NCBI GenBank assembly: GCA_021846025.1
Contig: JAJZDV010000004.1
Coordinates: 1-54,558, forward strand
Source of the DNA: Pseudomonadota bacterium
GTDB taxonomy: Bacteria; Pseudomonadota; Gammaproteobacteria; Burkholderiales; Burkholderiaceae_C
Reading direction: 5' to 3'
DNA: 54,558 bases
This document shows positions 22,291 through 34,800 of the stretch, piece by piece. Each line of letters opens with the position of its first letter. The stretch's first letter is position 1. The position numbers and the translations under genes were made by a program. The notes below the pieces were generated by a model that saw only the letters and a list, made by a program, of their open reading frames with translations, had not been told where the DNA came from and did not search any database.

Positions 22291-23244
22291 CTAGACCGCG
22301 GCGCCAGCATTCGGATCGTTCGGGTTTTTGGGACGGCCGGGGCCGGACTTGAGCATGTCGTCGCGCTTGACGCCCAGCCACATGGCGATGGCGGCAGCGA
22401 CGAACACCGAACTGTAGATGCTCATCGAAATGCCGATGATCAGCGCCAGGGCGAAGAAGTGCAGCGCCGGGCCGCCGAAGAAGAACATGGAGAACGCCAT
22501 CGCCAGCGTCGAACCGTGGGTGATGATGGTGCGGCTGGTGGTGTTGGTGATGGCGCTGTCGATCACCTGCACCGTGGTGTATTTGCGGTACTTGCGGAAA
22601 TTCTCGCGCACCCGGTCGAAGATCACCACCGACTCGTTGACCGAATAGCCGAGCACGGCCAGCACCGCCGCCAGCACCGGCAGCGAAAATTCCCACTGGA
22701 ACAACGCGAAAAAGCCGAGCACGATGATGACGTCGTGCAGATTGGCGACGATCGCGGCGATGGAGAATTTCCACTCGAAGCGGAACGCCAGGTACAGCAT
22801 GATGCCGACGATGACGAAGGCCAGTGCCTTCAAGCCGTCGGTGGCGAGTTCGGATCCCACCTGCGGGCCGACGAATTCGGTGCGCCGCATTTGCACCTGC
22901 GGGTCGGCGGTCTTCAGCGCAGCCAGCACCTTGTCGCTTTGCTGCGCGCTGGACTCGCCTTCGCGCAGGGGTAGGCGGATGACCACGTCCTGCGCGCTGC
23001 CGAAGGTCTGGACCTGCACGTCGCCATAGCCCATCTTGGAGACCGTGCCGCGAATCGAGTCGAGATTGGCGGCCTGCGGGTAACCCACTTCCATCACCGT
23101 GCCGCCGGTGAACTCGATGGACAGGTGCAGGCCGCGCGAGACCAGGAAGAACACGGCTGCGGCGAACATCAGCGCCGAGACGATGTTGAACACCGGCGCA
23201 TAGCGCATGAAGGGGATGTCGCGCCGGATGCGGAAAAATTCCAT
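22291..23244 (-). CDS. secF: Protein translocase subunit SecF
   Basis: MEFFRIRRDIPFMRYAPVFNIVSALMF...GIDMSIYSS-like region (GISMSIYSSVFVAAAIAMWLG). Confidence 0.96.
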   Translation of the reverse strand: MEFFRIRRDIPFMRYAPVFNIVSALMFAAAVFFLVSRGLHLSIEFTGGTVMEVGYPQAANLDSIRGTVSKMGYGDVQVQTFGSAQDVVIRLPLREGESSAQQSDKVLAALKTADPQVQMRRTEFVGPQVGSELATDGLKALAFVIVGIMLYLAFRFEWKFSIAAIVANLHDVIIVLGFFALFQWEFSLPVLAAVLAVLGYSVNESVVIFDRVRENFRKYRKYTTVQVIDSAITNTTSRTIITHGSTLAMAFSMFFFGGPALHFFALALIIGISMSIYSSVFVAAAIAMWLGVKRDDMLKSGPGRPKNPNDPNAGAAV

Positions 23245-23277
23245 CTGGGTCTCCGATTGGGGGTGGCGTTCGGGCGC

Positions 23278-25218
23278 TCAGCGCTTGGCCGCTTGCTTGC
23301 CGCCGGATCCGGCCGCGGGCTTGGCCGGGCGAGCGCTGGCGGCGACAGCCGTGGTGGAGGCCTCCGGTTTCCAGATCTGGCCGATGGACAGCGACTGCAG
23401 GCGGCGTTTGCGTCCGTACCAGAAGTTCACCAGGCCGCGCGAGAAGAACACCGCCGAGAACATGGAGGTCAGAATGCCCAGCACATGCACCACGGCGAAG
23501 CCGCGCACCGCGCCCGAGCCGAAAATGAGCAGGGCGAGGCCGGCGATCAGGGTGGTGACGTTGGAGTCGAGAATCGTCGCCCAGGCTCGCTCGTAGCCAG
23601 TGGCGATGGCGGCCTGCGGGCTGGCTCCATTGCGCAGCTCTTCGCGAATGCGCTCGTTGATCAGCACGTTGGAGTCGATGGCCATGCCCAGCGCCAGGGC
23701 CATGGCGGCAATGCCGGGCAGCGTGAGTGTGGCCTGCAGCATGGACAGCAGCGCGATCAGCAGCATGAGGTTGACCGCCAGGCCGATGGACGAGATCACG
23801 CCGAACAGCATGTAGTAGACGCACATGAAGACGACGATGGCGACGAAACCCCAGGTGACCGAGTGAAAGCCTTGCAGGATGTTCTGTTGGCCGAGGCTCG
23901 GGCCGATGGTGCGCTCCTCGATGATCTGCATCGGTGCCGCCAGGGCGCCCGCGCGCAGCAGCAGGGCGATGTCGTTGGCTTCGGGCACGGTCATGCTGCC
24001 CGAGATCTGCACCCGGCCGCCGGCAATCTCGCCGCGCACCACCGGCGCGGTGACGACCTGGGCGCTGTGGCGGTCGATCAGCACCATGGCGATGCGCTTG
24101 CCGACGTTGGCGCGGGTGACATCGCGGAAGATGCGCGAGCCGCGTGAGTCCAGCGTGAGGAACACCGCCGGTTCGTTGTTCTGCGGGTCGAAACCGGTTT
24201 GCGCGTCGGTCAGGTTTTCCCCCGTCAGCAACACGTCCTTGTTCACCATCAGCGCATTGCCGGAACGGTCATAGAGCTTCTGATCGCCCGGCGGCGGGGG
24301 GCCGTTGCTCGTCAACGCGGCCTGTGCCACGGGGCTGTCGTCGACCATGCGCACCTCCAGCGAAGCGGTGCGCCCGAGGATGTCCTTCGCGCGGGCCGTG
24401 TCCTGAATGCCGGGAAGCTCCACCACCACGCGGTCGGTGCCCTGCTGCTGAATCACCGGTTCGGCCACGCCCAGTTCGTTGATGCGGTTGTGCAGCGTCT
24501 GGATGTTCTGCTTGATCGCGTAATCCTCGGTCTGCTGGACCGTCTGCGGACTGAGCTTGATGCCGATGCTGCCGCCCGTTGCCGCCGGGATGCTGGTGAC
24601 GAGCGCGTCACCGACGATGTCCTTGAGCACCGGCTGGGCGGCGGTGAACATCTCCGGGTCGCGGAAATCGAGCTGCACGGTGTCGCCCACGCGCTTGAGT
24701 TCGCTGTAGCGCACATCCTTGTGGCGCAGTGCGGTTTTGAGCTCGCCGGCAATGGAATCCAGCTTTTTCTGGATGGCGGCCTGCATGTCCACCTGGAGCA
24801 GAAAATGCACCCCGCCGCGCAAGTCCAAGCCCAGATACATGGGGTTGGCATGCAGCGCGCTGAGCCAGGCCGGCGACAGACTGAGCAGGTTGACGGCGAC
24901 GATGTAGCTCGGGTTGTCGCGGTTCGGGTTGAGCGCATGCGCCAGGATGTCGCGTGCCCGCAGTTGCACTTCGGTTTTGGCGAAGCTGTAATTCAGCGTC
25001 GAGCCGCTGATGAAGCTGCGCAGCGGCGCGATGCTGGCGGCCTTCAGGGCCAGCTCGCCCTGCTTCAGCAGGGCGGCGTTCGGCAGGTCGCGCCCGGCGT
25101 GCGCCGAGGTGATTTGCACGGCCGGCGCTTCACCGTAGAAATTGGGCAGGGCATAGACGAACCCCACCACCAGCACGGCGGCCATGATGAAATACTTCCA
25201 CAGCGGATAACGGTTCAT
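23278..25218 (-). CDS. secD: Protein translocase subunit SecD
   Basis: MNRYPLWKYFIMAAVLVVGFVYALPNFYGE...YLGLDLRGGVHFLLQVD...VLTLPGIAAMALALGMAIDSNVLINERIREE. Confidence 0.97.
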   Translation of the reverse strand: MNRYPLWKYFIMAAVLVVGFVYALPNFYGEAPAVQITSAHAGRDLPNAALLKQGELALKAASIAPLRSFISGSTLNYSFAKTEVQLRARDILAHALNPNRDNPSYIVAVNLLSLSPAWLSALHANPMYLGLDLRGGVHFLLQVDMQAAIQKKLDSIAGELKTALRHKDVRYSELKRVGDTVQLDFRDPEMFTAAQPVLKDIVGDALVTSIPAATGGSIGIKLSPQTVQQTEDYAIKQNIQTLHNRINELGVAEPVIQQQGTDRVVVELPGIQDTARAKDILGRTASLEVRMVDDSPVAQAALTSNGPPPPGDQKLYDRSGNALMVNKDVLLTGENLTDAQTGFDPQNNEPAVFLTLDSRGSRIFRDVTRANVGKRIAMVLIDRHSAQVVTAPVVRGEIAGGRVQISGSMTVPEANDIALLLRAGALAAPMQIIEERTIGPSLGQQNILQGFHSVTWGFVAIVVFMCVYYMLFGVISSIGLAVNLMLLIALLSMLQATLTLPGIAAMALALGMAIDSNVLINERIREELRNGASPQAAIATGYERAWATILDSNVTTLIAGLALLIFGSGAVRGFAVVHVLGILTSMFSAVFFSRGLVNFWYGRKRRLQSLSIGQIWKPEASTTAVAASARPAKPAAGSGGKQAAKR

Positions 25219-25310
25219 GGTGGGCTCGGACGGCAGGGCTCAGGCGTGGCGACCCTGCGTGGGCTTGCAGCGCGGGGGCGCAGGCGGTGCAAATGTGCGT
25301 GGCCGCGGCT

Positions 25311-25643
25311 TCAGCCGGCCTTGATCGTGCCCTTGGGCAGCACCATGCTCACGGCGGAGCGTTGCAGCTGCACTTCGAGCTTGTCGGCCACTTCGAGCTG
25401 GATGTAGTTGTCGCCCACCTTGGTGACGCGGCCGACCAGGCCGCCGGTGGTCACGACTTCGTCGCCCTTGGTCAGCGCGCTGATCATGGCCCGGGTTTCT
25501 TTCTGGCGCTTCATCTGCGGACGGATCATGATGAAGTAGAGGATGACGAACATCACCACGATGGGCAGCAGGCTCACCAGCGTGGATTCGGCACCAGCTT
25601 GCGGCGCGGCGCTTTGGGCATGCGCGATGGAAATCAGATTCAT
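25311..25643 (-). CDS. yajC: Preprotein translocase subunit YajC
   Basis: VMFVILYFIMIRPQMKRQKETRAMISALTKGDEVVTTGGLVGRVTKVGDNYIQLEV. Confidence 0.95.
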   Translation of the reverse strand: MNLISIAHAQSAAPQAGAESTLVSLLPIVVMFVILYFIMIRPQMKRQKETRAMISALTKGDEVVTTGGLVGRVTKVGDNYIQLEVADKLEVQLQRSAVSMVLPKGTIKAG

Positions 25644-25718
25644 GGGGCTATCCGTTCAAGAACAGGCGTTGAAAGGGTTTGCGTACAACTCGTGCGCAAA
25701 CCCGCATTGTCGCAAATC

Positions 25719-26108
25719 TCAACCCTGGTCCGGCCCGACCGGGGCCGCGCGCCCGAGGCGGCGTGCGAGCATGGCGTAGACGAGCCCGTTGAGCACGAAC
25801 AGGCCGGTTCCCAGCGCCCACTGGATCGGCCGCGTCAGCCCGTCGGGATAGAGCGCCGCCAGCAACACATGGGTGATGAATCCGCCCGAGTAGCCGGCCT
25901 GATGCGCCCGATGCAGCAAGGCATTCTGGAGAAGGGTCAGCGGGCACATCAGCCCGGCCCATTCCACCAGCACGCCCCAGGCCAGCGCCGGCAGGTGCAG
26001 CCAGGCCAGCCGCGGCCGGCGCAGCACCAGCAACCCGCCCAGCACGACCCAGAGCACGAACAGTGCGTGGACCAAAACCACCAGATCGGCAAGGAATTGT
26101 GCAAGCAT
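25719..26108 (-). CDS. DUF2784 family membrane protein
   Basis: MLAQFLADLVVLVHALFVLWVVLGGLLVLRRPRLAWLHLPALAWGVLVEWAGLMCPLT. Confidence 0.8.
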   Translation of the reverse strand: MLAQFLADLVVLVHALFVLWVVLGGLLVLRRPRLAWLHLPALAWGVLVEWAGLMCPLTLLQNALLHRAHQAGYSGGFITHVLLAALYPDGLTRPIQWALGTGLFVLNGLVYAMLARRLGRAAPVGPDQG

Positions 26109-26341
26109 GACCGGCTCTCCCGCGTGGGCGTGCATGGATACCCGGCTCGGCCGGGCATTGTTCAGTCTTCATCCCGTAGACATCCCGTAGACTCGTCGCA
26201 GACCGTCAAGTTGCTGCAGCCCATGCCTGCCCGCTGCCGGCCGCAACGAGGCCCGGCGATGACCTTGACCGCGTGCATGCGTGCATGCCGCGGCCAACGC
26301 GGTGGCGATGGTCAGGCCAGTTCAACTCCGGAGCTTCCCGC

Positions 26342-27523
26342 ATGCCCTCCTCCAAACCTGTTTTCCACTGGGACGACCCGCTGCAACTCGACGCCCAGCT
26401 CAGCACCGACGAGCGCGCCGTGCGCGACGCGGCACAAGCCTACTGCCAGGGCCAGCTCGCGCCGCGGGTGCAAGACGCGTTCCGCCACGAGACCACCGAT
26501 CCGGCCATCTTCCGCGAGATGGGCGCGCTCGGCCTGCTCGGCCCCACCATTCCCGAGGCGTATGGCGGCGCTGGCCTGAACCAGGTCGCCTACGGACTGA
26601 TTGCCCGCGAAGTCGAGCGGGTGGATTCCGGCTACCGCTCCATGATGAGCGTGCAAAGCTCGCTGGTGATGCTGCCCATCCACACCTTCGGCACCGAAGC
26701 GCAGAAACAGAAGTACCTGCCCGGACTCGCCACCGGTGCATGGATCGGCTGTTTCGGCCTGACCGAGCCCAACCACGGCTCCGATCCCGGCGGCATGACC
26801 ACGCGGGCGCGCAAGGTGCCCGGCGGCTATGCGCTGAGCGGCAGCAAGATGTGGATCAGCAACAGCCCGATCGCCGACGTGTTCGTGGTCTGGGCGAAAG
26901 ACGACGCCGGCGAAATTCGCGGCTTCATCCTCGACAAGGGCGCCAAGGGCCTCTCGGCCCCGGCCATTCACGGCAAGGTGGGGCTGCGCACCTCGATCAC
27001 CGGCGAGATCGTGATGGACGCGGTGTTCTGCCCCGAGGAGAACGCCTTCCCCCAGGTGCGCGGCCTCAAAGGCCCGTTCACCGCCCTCAACAGCGCACGC
27101 TTCGGCATCGCCTGGGGGGCGCTGGGTGCCGCCGAAGACTGCTACCGCCGCGCACGTCAGTACGTGCTCGACCGCCAGCAGTTCGGTCGTCCGCTGGCGG
27201 CCAACCAGCTCATCCAGAAAAAGCTGGCCGACATGCTGAGCGAAATCTGTCTCGGCCTGCAGGGCTGCCTGCGGCTGGGGCGGATGAAGGACGACGGCAG
27301 CGCCGCGGTGGAACTCACCTCCATCCTGAAGCGCAACAGTTGCGGCAAGGCGCTCGACATCGCCCGCACCGCGCGCGACATGCTGGGCGGCAACGGCATC
27401 TCCGACGAGTTCGGCGTGGCCCGCCATCTGGTCAACCTGGAAGTGGTGAACACGTACGAAGGGACCCACGACGTGCACGCGCTCATCCTGGGAAGAGCCA
27501 TCACCGGGATTGCGGCGTTTTGA
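26342..27523 (+). CDS. gcdH: Acyl-CoA dehydrogenase, glutaryl-CoA dehydrogenase type
   Basis: [49 protein letters not shown]...[44 protein letters not shown]. Confidence 0.92.
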   Translation: MPSSKPVFHWDDPLQLDAQLSTDERAVRDAAQAYCQGQLAPRVQDAFRHETTDPAIFREMGALGLLGPTIPEAYGGAGLNQVAYGLIAREVERVDSGYRSMMSVQSSLVMLPIHTFGTEAQKQKYLPGLATGAWIGCFGLTEPNHGSDPGGMTTRARKVPGGYALSGSKMWISNSPIADVFVVWAKDDAGEIRGFILDKGAKGLSAPAIHGKVGLRTSITGEIVMDAVFCPEENAFPQVRGLKGPFTALNSARFGIAWGALGAAEDCYRRARQYVLDRQQFGRPLAANQLIQKKLADMLSEICLGLQGCLRLGRMKDDGSAAVELTSILKRNSCGKALDIARTARDMLGGNGISDEFGVARHLVNLEVVNTYEGTHDVHALILGRAITGIAAF

Positions 27524-27734
27524 TGCGGCGTCGCGCTCCGAGGCTAGGGCTTATCCAGGTACGACCGACGCATCCCAAATCCTGATCCCGCAGTCGTTCA
27601 TCGCGCTTGATCCGGGGCCGAACCGCAGCAAGCCCAGCGCGATGCGCGAGCGGATCAGCCAGCACGACGCGTTTTGCGAAGACCTGGAGAGGTTGCTGAA
27701 CTGGCCGGTGACGCTCGCAACGCGTGATCCGTGA
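27510..27734 (+). pseudogene. Possible truncated remnant of a small conserved Burkholderiales protein
   Basis: DASQILIPQSFIALDPGPNRSKPSAMRERISQHDAFCEDLERLL has a family-like pattern (QI.IP.SFIAL..., CEDL..LL); overlaps the gcdH 3' end and lacks a convincing start. Confidence 0.3.
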
Positions 27735-27859
27735 CCCTGCCTGCGCGCAGCGCCTCATAACGCCCAGCACAAGCGGATCAAGCCCGGGAGCGCAACGCAT
27801 CTCGTCTCCAGTGCTCCTTATGTGCGCAAACGCACGGAGTTGCGCCGGGGTTCGGTCTA

Positions 27860-27875
27860 TGTTGGGAGCCCAACA
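27860..27875. promoter_or_regulatory. Inverted repeat TGTTGGG-AG-CCCAACA upstream of slipin gene
   Basis: Perfect 7-bp arms, 110 bp upstream of the ATG at 27986. Confidence 0.35.
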
Positions 27876-27985
27876 CAACTCGGGTGCGTGCGCGGCACGT
27901 CCGGCCGCGTCATTGCCGGCGTTCGTGCAGGGCCGTGGTGCATCGCGCCCGCGAGTTGCGCGCCTAGCCGAGCCTCATCGAACCC

Positions 27986-28765
27986 ATGCCCGACCTGCAT
28001 ATTTTTTCCCCGATTTTTCTCGCCCTTGTCGTGATTGGCCTGTTTTTGGCCTCATCCCTCAAGATCATCTACGAGTACCAGCGGGCAGTCGTTTTCCAGT
28101 TGGGCCGTTTCCTGAAGGTCAAGGGGCCCGGGCTCATCATCGTGATTCCCTTGCTCCAGCGCATGGCCCGCATGGATTTGCGCACCGTGGTGCACGAGGT
28201 GCCGTCGCAGGATGTGATCTCGCGTGACAACGTCTCCGTCAAGGTCGATGCGGTGCTGTATTTCCGGATCGTCGATCCGGAAAAGGCCTTCATCCAGGTG
28301 GCAGATTTTTTCTCCGCGACCAGCAAGCTCGCGCAGACCACCTTGCGTGCAGTTTTGGGCAAACACGATCTGGATGAAATGCTGTCCGAGCGCAGCAAGA
28401 TCAACGCTGACATCCAGGCCATCCTGGAAGCCCAGACCGAGGCCTGGGGAATCAAGGTCAGTGTCGTTGAAATCCGCAACATCGAACTCACGGAAGACAT
28501 GGTGCGTGCCATTGCCAAGCAGGCCGAGGCCGAACGTGACCGCCGTGCCAAGGTGATTCATGCCGATGCCGAATTCCAGGCGGCGCAAACCCTGGTCAAC
28601 GCGGCCACCATCCTGGCCTCCGCGCCCGGAGGCATGCAGTTGCGCTATCTGCAGACACTGTCGGAGATCGGCACGGAAAAAAATTCCACCGTCATCTTCC
28701 CCATGCCCATCGATTTGATCAAACCGATTTTGCAGATCATCGAAAAAGTGGCTGACACCCATTGA
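27986..28765 (+). CDS. Slipin / stomatin-like SPFH family protein
   Basis: [75 protein letters not shown]. Confidence 0.93.
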   Translation: MPDLHIFSPIFLALVVIGLFLASSLKIIYEYQRAVVFQLGRFLKVKGPGLIIVIPLLQRMARMDLRTVVHEVPSQDVISRDNVSVKVDAVLYFRIVDPEKAFIQVADFFSATSKLAQTTLRAVLGKHDLDEMLSERSKINADIQAILEAQTEAWGIKVSVVEIRNIELTEDMVRAIAKQAEAERDRRAKVIHADAEFQAAQTLVNAATILASAPGGMQLRYLQTLSEIGTEKNSTVIFPMPIDLIKPILQIIEKVADTH

Positions 28766-28853
28766 GCCCCAACGCCAGGTCCGGGTCCGTGCGTTGCGCA
28801 TGGACGCTCCCAACCCCTGAGTCGCCCGTCACGACCGAGCAGGAGAACCAACT

Positions 28854-31800
28854 TTGAAGCGCACTGGCGCCGCCCGTCGTCGCTGGGATGAGGAGCGGAG
28901 ACGGTGGTTTCGCCGCGATGCTCTGCGCCCCGCCCCGGCGGCCGAGCCCGCGCTGCGCTCGGAATTGCTGAGCGCCGACCAGATGGAGCAATACGGCGTG
29001 GTGCTGGCCAGCAGGCACCGTGCGTCGGAGCGAGCGCTCGCCAATCCCCTGCTGGCGCGCCTGGCGGATAACGAGGCCGTGCTGGCGCAGGCCAGCGAGA
29101 GACTGACGCAGGCGGTCAGTGCGGGCCAGCGCATCACGCCGGCGGCTGAATGGCTGCTCGACAACGATTACCTGATCGAAGAGCAGATCCGCACGTCGCA
29201 GCGCGACTTGCCCAAGGGCTACAGCCGTGAATTGCCGCGCCTGCTCGACGGCCCGTCGGCCAAGTTGCCGCGGGTCTATGACATCGCGCTGGAAACCATC
29301 ACCCACGGCGATGCCCGTGTGGACGGCGAGAGTCTGAGGCGTTTCGTGGCGGCGTACCAGACGGTCACGCCGCTCAAACTTGGCGAGCTGTGGGCGATTC
29401 CGATCATGTTGCGGCTGGGCTTGATCGAGAACCTGCGCCGTGTCGCCATGCGTGTCATGGAGGAATGGAACGATCGCAACCTCGCGGGACTGTGGGCCGA
29501 CCGCATGGCCGTGATTGCCGAGCGCGATCCCAAGAGCGTGGTACTCGTGGTGGCCGACATGGCGCGCTCGAATCCGCCGATGACCAGCTCATTCGTGGCC
29601 GAGATGACGCGGCTGCTGCAAGGCCAAGGCCCGGCGCTGGCGCTGGCGCTGACCTGGATCGAGCAGACCCTGTCGGAATCCGGCCTCGGCATCGAGCGGC
29701 TGGTGCAGCTGGAGGCACAGCAGCAGGCCGCCGACCAGGTGACGATCGGCAACAGCATCGGCAGTCTGCGCATGCTCACCAGCATGGACTGGCGCACGTT
29801 CGTCGAGTCCATGAGTCACGTTGAGCAGGCGCTGCGGCAGGATCCGGCCGGGGTCTACGCGGCGATGGATTTCGTCACGCGCGACCACTACCGCCATGTG
29901 GTGGAGCATCTGGCGCGGCGTAGCGCCCGCAGTGAATGGGACGTGGCACGCACGGCCATCGACCTGGCCAGCGGCAGCGTGCGCGTTGCCGGCACGACCA
30001 ATGATCTCGTCCATGACCCAGCACGCGAGTCTCCCCATGACGCCGAGCAGCAGGTGGTGCGAAGCCATGTGGGCTACTACCTCGTCGATCAGGGTCTGGC
30101 GGCCCTGGAGCAGCGCGTCGCCGCGCGCGACACGGCAGTCACGGCCCTCAAGCGGCTGGCGCACCGTGCTCCACTGACCCTGTACCTGGGCTCGATCGTG
30201 GTGCTGCTGGCCCTGCTGGCTCAGCCGCTGCTGCAGGCTGTTCCACGCCAAGGCTGGCAGGGCTGGCAAGACTGGGTGTGGGCGCTGATGGCCGCGCCGG
30301 TGATCGTGATCAGCAGCCAGTTGGCCATCAGTCTGGTGAACTGGCTGGTGTCCATCGTGGTGCTGCCGCACATGCTGCCGCGGCTGGATTTTTCCAAGGG
30401 CCTGCCGCCCCAGGTTCGCACACTGGTGGTGATTCCGGCCATGCTGACCCGTTCGCAGGACGTGGACGCCTTGGCGGATGCGCTGGAAGTGCGGTTCCTC
30501 GCCAACCGCGATGCCCACCTGCACTTTGCCCTGCTCACCGACTTCGCCGATGCGCCCAGCGAAGTGATGGAGTCGGATGCGGCGCTGCTGCTGCAGGCCG
30601 GGCAACGTATCGACGCCCTCAATGCCAGCCACCCCGATGACCAGGCCGATCGCTTTTTCCTACTGCACCGTCCACGCCGCTGGAATGCGGCCGACAAGAC
30701 CTGGATGGGTTACGAGCGCAAGCGCGGCAAGCTGTCCGAGCTCAACGCCTTGTTGCGCGGTGCCGCCGGGTCGCGCTTTGCGTTGATCGTCGGCCGCACC
30801 GAGGTGCTATCCGAGGTCAAGTACGTCATCACGCTCGATACCGACACACAGTTGCCGCGCGATGCCGCGCGCCAGTTCATCGGCGCCATGGCGCATCCGC
30901 TCAATCGCCCGGTGCTCGACGCCGCCACGCAGTGCGTCATCGCGGGATATGCCATTCTCCAGCCCCGCGTGGGCATCAGCCTGCCCAGCGCGGGGCGTTC
31001 GGTTTATGCGCAACTGTTCGGCAGCGACGCCGGCATCGACCCCTACACGCGCGCCGTGTCGGACCTGTACCAGGATCTGTTTGGCGAAGGCTCGTTCATC
31101 GGCAAGGGCATTTACGACGTCGATGCCTTCGAGCAGGCCATCGATCACCGCTTCGCCGAGAACAGCATCCTCAGCCACGATCTGGTGGAGGGCTGCTTCG
31201 CACGCTCGGGCCTGATCAGCGACGTGCAGTTGTACGAGGACTATCCGTCACGCTACAGCGCCGATGTCAGCCGGCGCCACCGCTGGATTCGCGGCGACTG
31301 GCAACTGCTGCCGTGGCTGTTGCCGTGGGTGCGCACGCCTGGCCGCAGGCGCGCGCGCAATCCGCTGTCGGCGCTGTCACGCTGGAAAATCTTGGACAAC
31401 CTGCGTCGCAGCCTGGTGCCCGCCGCGCTGCTGGCCTTGCTGCTGCTCGGCTGGTTCGCCATGGCGCAAGTGGCGGCATGGACCATGGCGGTGCTGGCCG
31501 TGGTGTTCGTGCCGCCGCTGCTGGCCGTGCAGCTTGACCTGTTCCAGAAGCCCAGCGACGTGCTGCTCGGCCAGCATTTGCGCGCCGCGCTGCGCAGCAG
31601 TGGGGCGCAGGCCGCGCAAGTACTGCTGAAGCTGGCGTGGCTGCCGCACGAGGCGCTCGACAACTTGGACGCGGTGCTGCGCACACTGGGGCGCATGGCG
31701 GTGACGCGGCGCAGGCTGCTGCAGTGGAACCCGTCCCAGGAGGTCGAGCGCGACAGCGGCGAGACCTTGGCCGGACTGTTCAAGTCGATGGCGGTGGGTC

Positions 31801-34800
31801 CGGCCCTGGCGTTGCTGATCACACTGGCGCTGGCGTTGCAGCGGCCGGGCACGCTGCTCGATGCCGCGCCCTTGCTGTTGCTGTGGCTGGCGTCGCCGGC
31901 CATGGCCTGGCGCATCAGCCAGCCCTTGACCGCGGCGGCGTTCGTGCCGACACCGCAAGCACTGCGCTTTCTGCGCCGGTTGGCGCGCAAGACATGGGCC
32001 TTTTTCGAGGTCCATGTCGTCGCGCAGGATCACTGGCTGCCGCCCGACAATTTCCAGGAGCAGCCCGCGCCCGTCATCGCGCACCGCACCTCGCCCACCA
32101 ACATGGGGCTGGCGTTGCTGGCGAATCTGGCGGCCCATGACTTCGGCTACCTCGGCATCGGAAGGCTGCTGCAGCGCACCGATCAAGCCCTGCAAACCAT
32201 GCAGGGCCTGCCGCGCTACCGCGGTCATTTCTACAACTGGTACGACACGCTCAACCTGCAGCCGCTGGCACCGCGCTACGTCTCCACCGTGGACAGCGGC
32301 AATCTGGCCGGTCACCTGCTCACCTTGCGGCCGGGGCTGCTGGCGCTGATCGAGACGCCGCTGTTCGACCCAGGACTGCTGCACGGCCTGGACGATACCC
32401 TGGCCATGCTGCGCGAGGCCGCATGCTCCAGCCATGGCGATGCCGCCGCGCTCGATGCGTTTCGCAGTGCACTGGACAAGGCGCGCGCCGAGCCGCCGCA
32501 AACCCTGGCCGCTGCCGCTGTCTGCCTCCAGCGCCTGCTCGGCGAGATCGAGGTCGTCGCGCTCGACCCCGCATCGCCTGCGCCATCACGTCCGATAGCG
32601 CGACCGACCTCGCCCGACGCCCAAGGGGCCGGCGAGACGGCCTTCTGGCTGCAGGCGCTGCGCGAGCAATGCCGCGATGTCCACGCCACGCTGCAGCCGT
32701 TCGCGGCGTGGGCCCCGTCGTCGGACCACTCCGAGCTGCAGGCATGTCCCACGCTGCGCCAGTTGGCGAGCCCCGGCGCGCCGTTCGCGCCGGGGGACAA
32801 TATCGACGCTGTCGGGGGCAATGGCGCCGGCAATGTGTCAGGCCCAGCCAACGCCATGCGGGGGCATGCCGCCGCGCTGATCCAGACCATCGAGCGGCTG
32901 GCGCAGCAGGCCGGGGCGCTGGCGCAGATGGACTACGGCTTTCTCTACGACGCCGAACGCGACCTGCTGCGCATCGGCTACAGCGTCGACGAGCGCCGGC
33001 TCGACACCGGCTTCTACGACCTGCTGGCTTCGGAGGCGCGGCTCACCAACTTCGTTGCCATCGCGCAGGAACAGTTGCCGCAGGACAGCTGGTTCGCGCT
33101 CGGCCGTTTGCTCACCACCAGCGGCGGCGAGCCGGTGCTGCTGTCGTGGTCCGGCTCGATGTTCGAGTACCTCATGCCCATGCTGGTGATGCCGAATTAC
33201 GCCGGCACGCTGCTCGACCAGACCTGCCGCGCGGCAGTGGCGCGTCAGATCGAATACGGCGAGCAACTGGGCTTGCCCTGGGGTGTTTCCGAGTCCGGCT
33301 ACAACACCCAGGACACACATTTCAATTACCAGTACCGCGCCTTTGGCGTGCCCGGGCTGGGGCTCAAGCGCGGGTTGAGCGAAGAACGGGTGGTGGCGCC
33401 CTATGCCTGTGCGCTGGCGTTGATGGTGGCGCCCGCCGCCGCTTGCGCCAACCTGCAGCGCCTGGCCGCCGCTGGCGTGGAAGGACGCTATGGGCTGTAC
33501 GAGGCGGTGGACTTCACGCCGGCGCGCCTGCCGCGCGGGCAGAGCGCGGTGGTCGTGCGCTCGTTCATGGCGCATCACCAGGGCATGAGTCTGCTGGCGC
33601 TCGACCATCTGCTGCAGCAGCGGCCGATGCAGCGGCGTTTTGAGTCAGACCCCAGTCTGCGCGCCACCCTGCTGCTGTTGCAGGAGCGGGTGCCCAAGAC
33701 CGCTGCCGAGTACCGCCATGCCTCCGCCGCGCTGGAGCCGCAGGCGCTGGCCCGCGCAGCCGAAACCAGCCTGCGCATCCTCACCGACCCCGACCGCGCG
33801 CGGCCCTCCGTGCAACTGCTGTCGAACGGCCGCTACCACGTCATGGTGAGCAGCGCGGGCGGGGGCTACAGCCGCCACCGCGACATGGCGGTGACGCGCT
33901 GGCGCGAGGACATCAGCAGCGACAACTGGGGCACGTTCTGCTATTTGCGCGACGCCGACAGCGGCGAATTTTGGTCCGGCGCGCATCAGCCCACACCGCA
34001 GGCCACGCCGTCGAAACCGATGGCCTTCGAGGCGATTTTTTCCGATGCACGGGCCGAGTTCCGCGTGCGCGCGCACGACTTCGACACACACACCGAAATC
34101 GTGGTGTCGCCGGAAGACGATATCGAGCTGCGGCGCATGCGCGTGACCAACCGCAGCCGTAACCGGCGCACCATCGAGATCACCAGCTACGCCGAGGTGG
34201 TGCTGGCCCCGGCGCTGGCCGATGCGCTGCATCCGGCGTTCAGCAAACTGTTCGTGCAGACCGAGCTGGTGCGCCCGCTGCAGGCCATCGTCTGCTCGCG
34301 GCGCCCGCGCTCCAGCACCGAGCCGGTGCCGTGGATGTGCCACCTGCTGGCGGTGCACGATGCCCACATCGACGAAATCTCGTACGAGACCGACCGTGCC
34401 CGTTTCATCGGCCGCGGTCGCAGCGTGGCCGACCCCTTGGCCATGGGGAGCTTCAGCCAACGCCAGCGCAGCCTGTCCAACAGTGAAGGCTCGGTGCTCG
34501 ACCCGATCGTCGCCATTCGCTGCCGCATCACCCTCGACCCCGAGCAATCGGCGTTGGTGGATCTGGTCACCGGTGTGGGCGACAGCCGCGAGGCCTGCCT
34601 GCACCTGATCGGGAAATACCGCGACCGGCACCTTGCCGACCGCGTGTTCGACCTGGCCTGGACCCACAGCCAGGTGATGCTGCGGCAGCTCAACGCCAGC
34701 CAGGCGGACGCGCAGCTCTACGAGGAGCTGGCCACGTGCCTGCTTTACGCCCACGCCTCGCTGCGCGCCGACGCCGCCATCCTGCGCGCCAACCGGCGTG

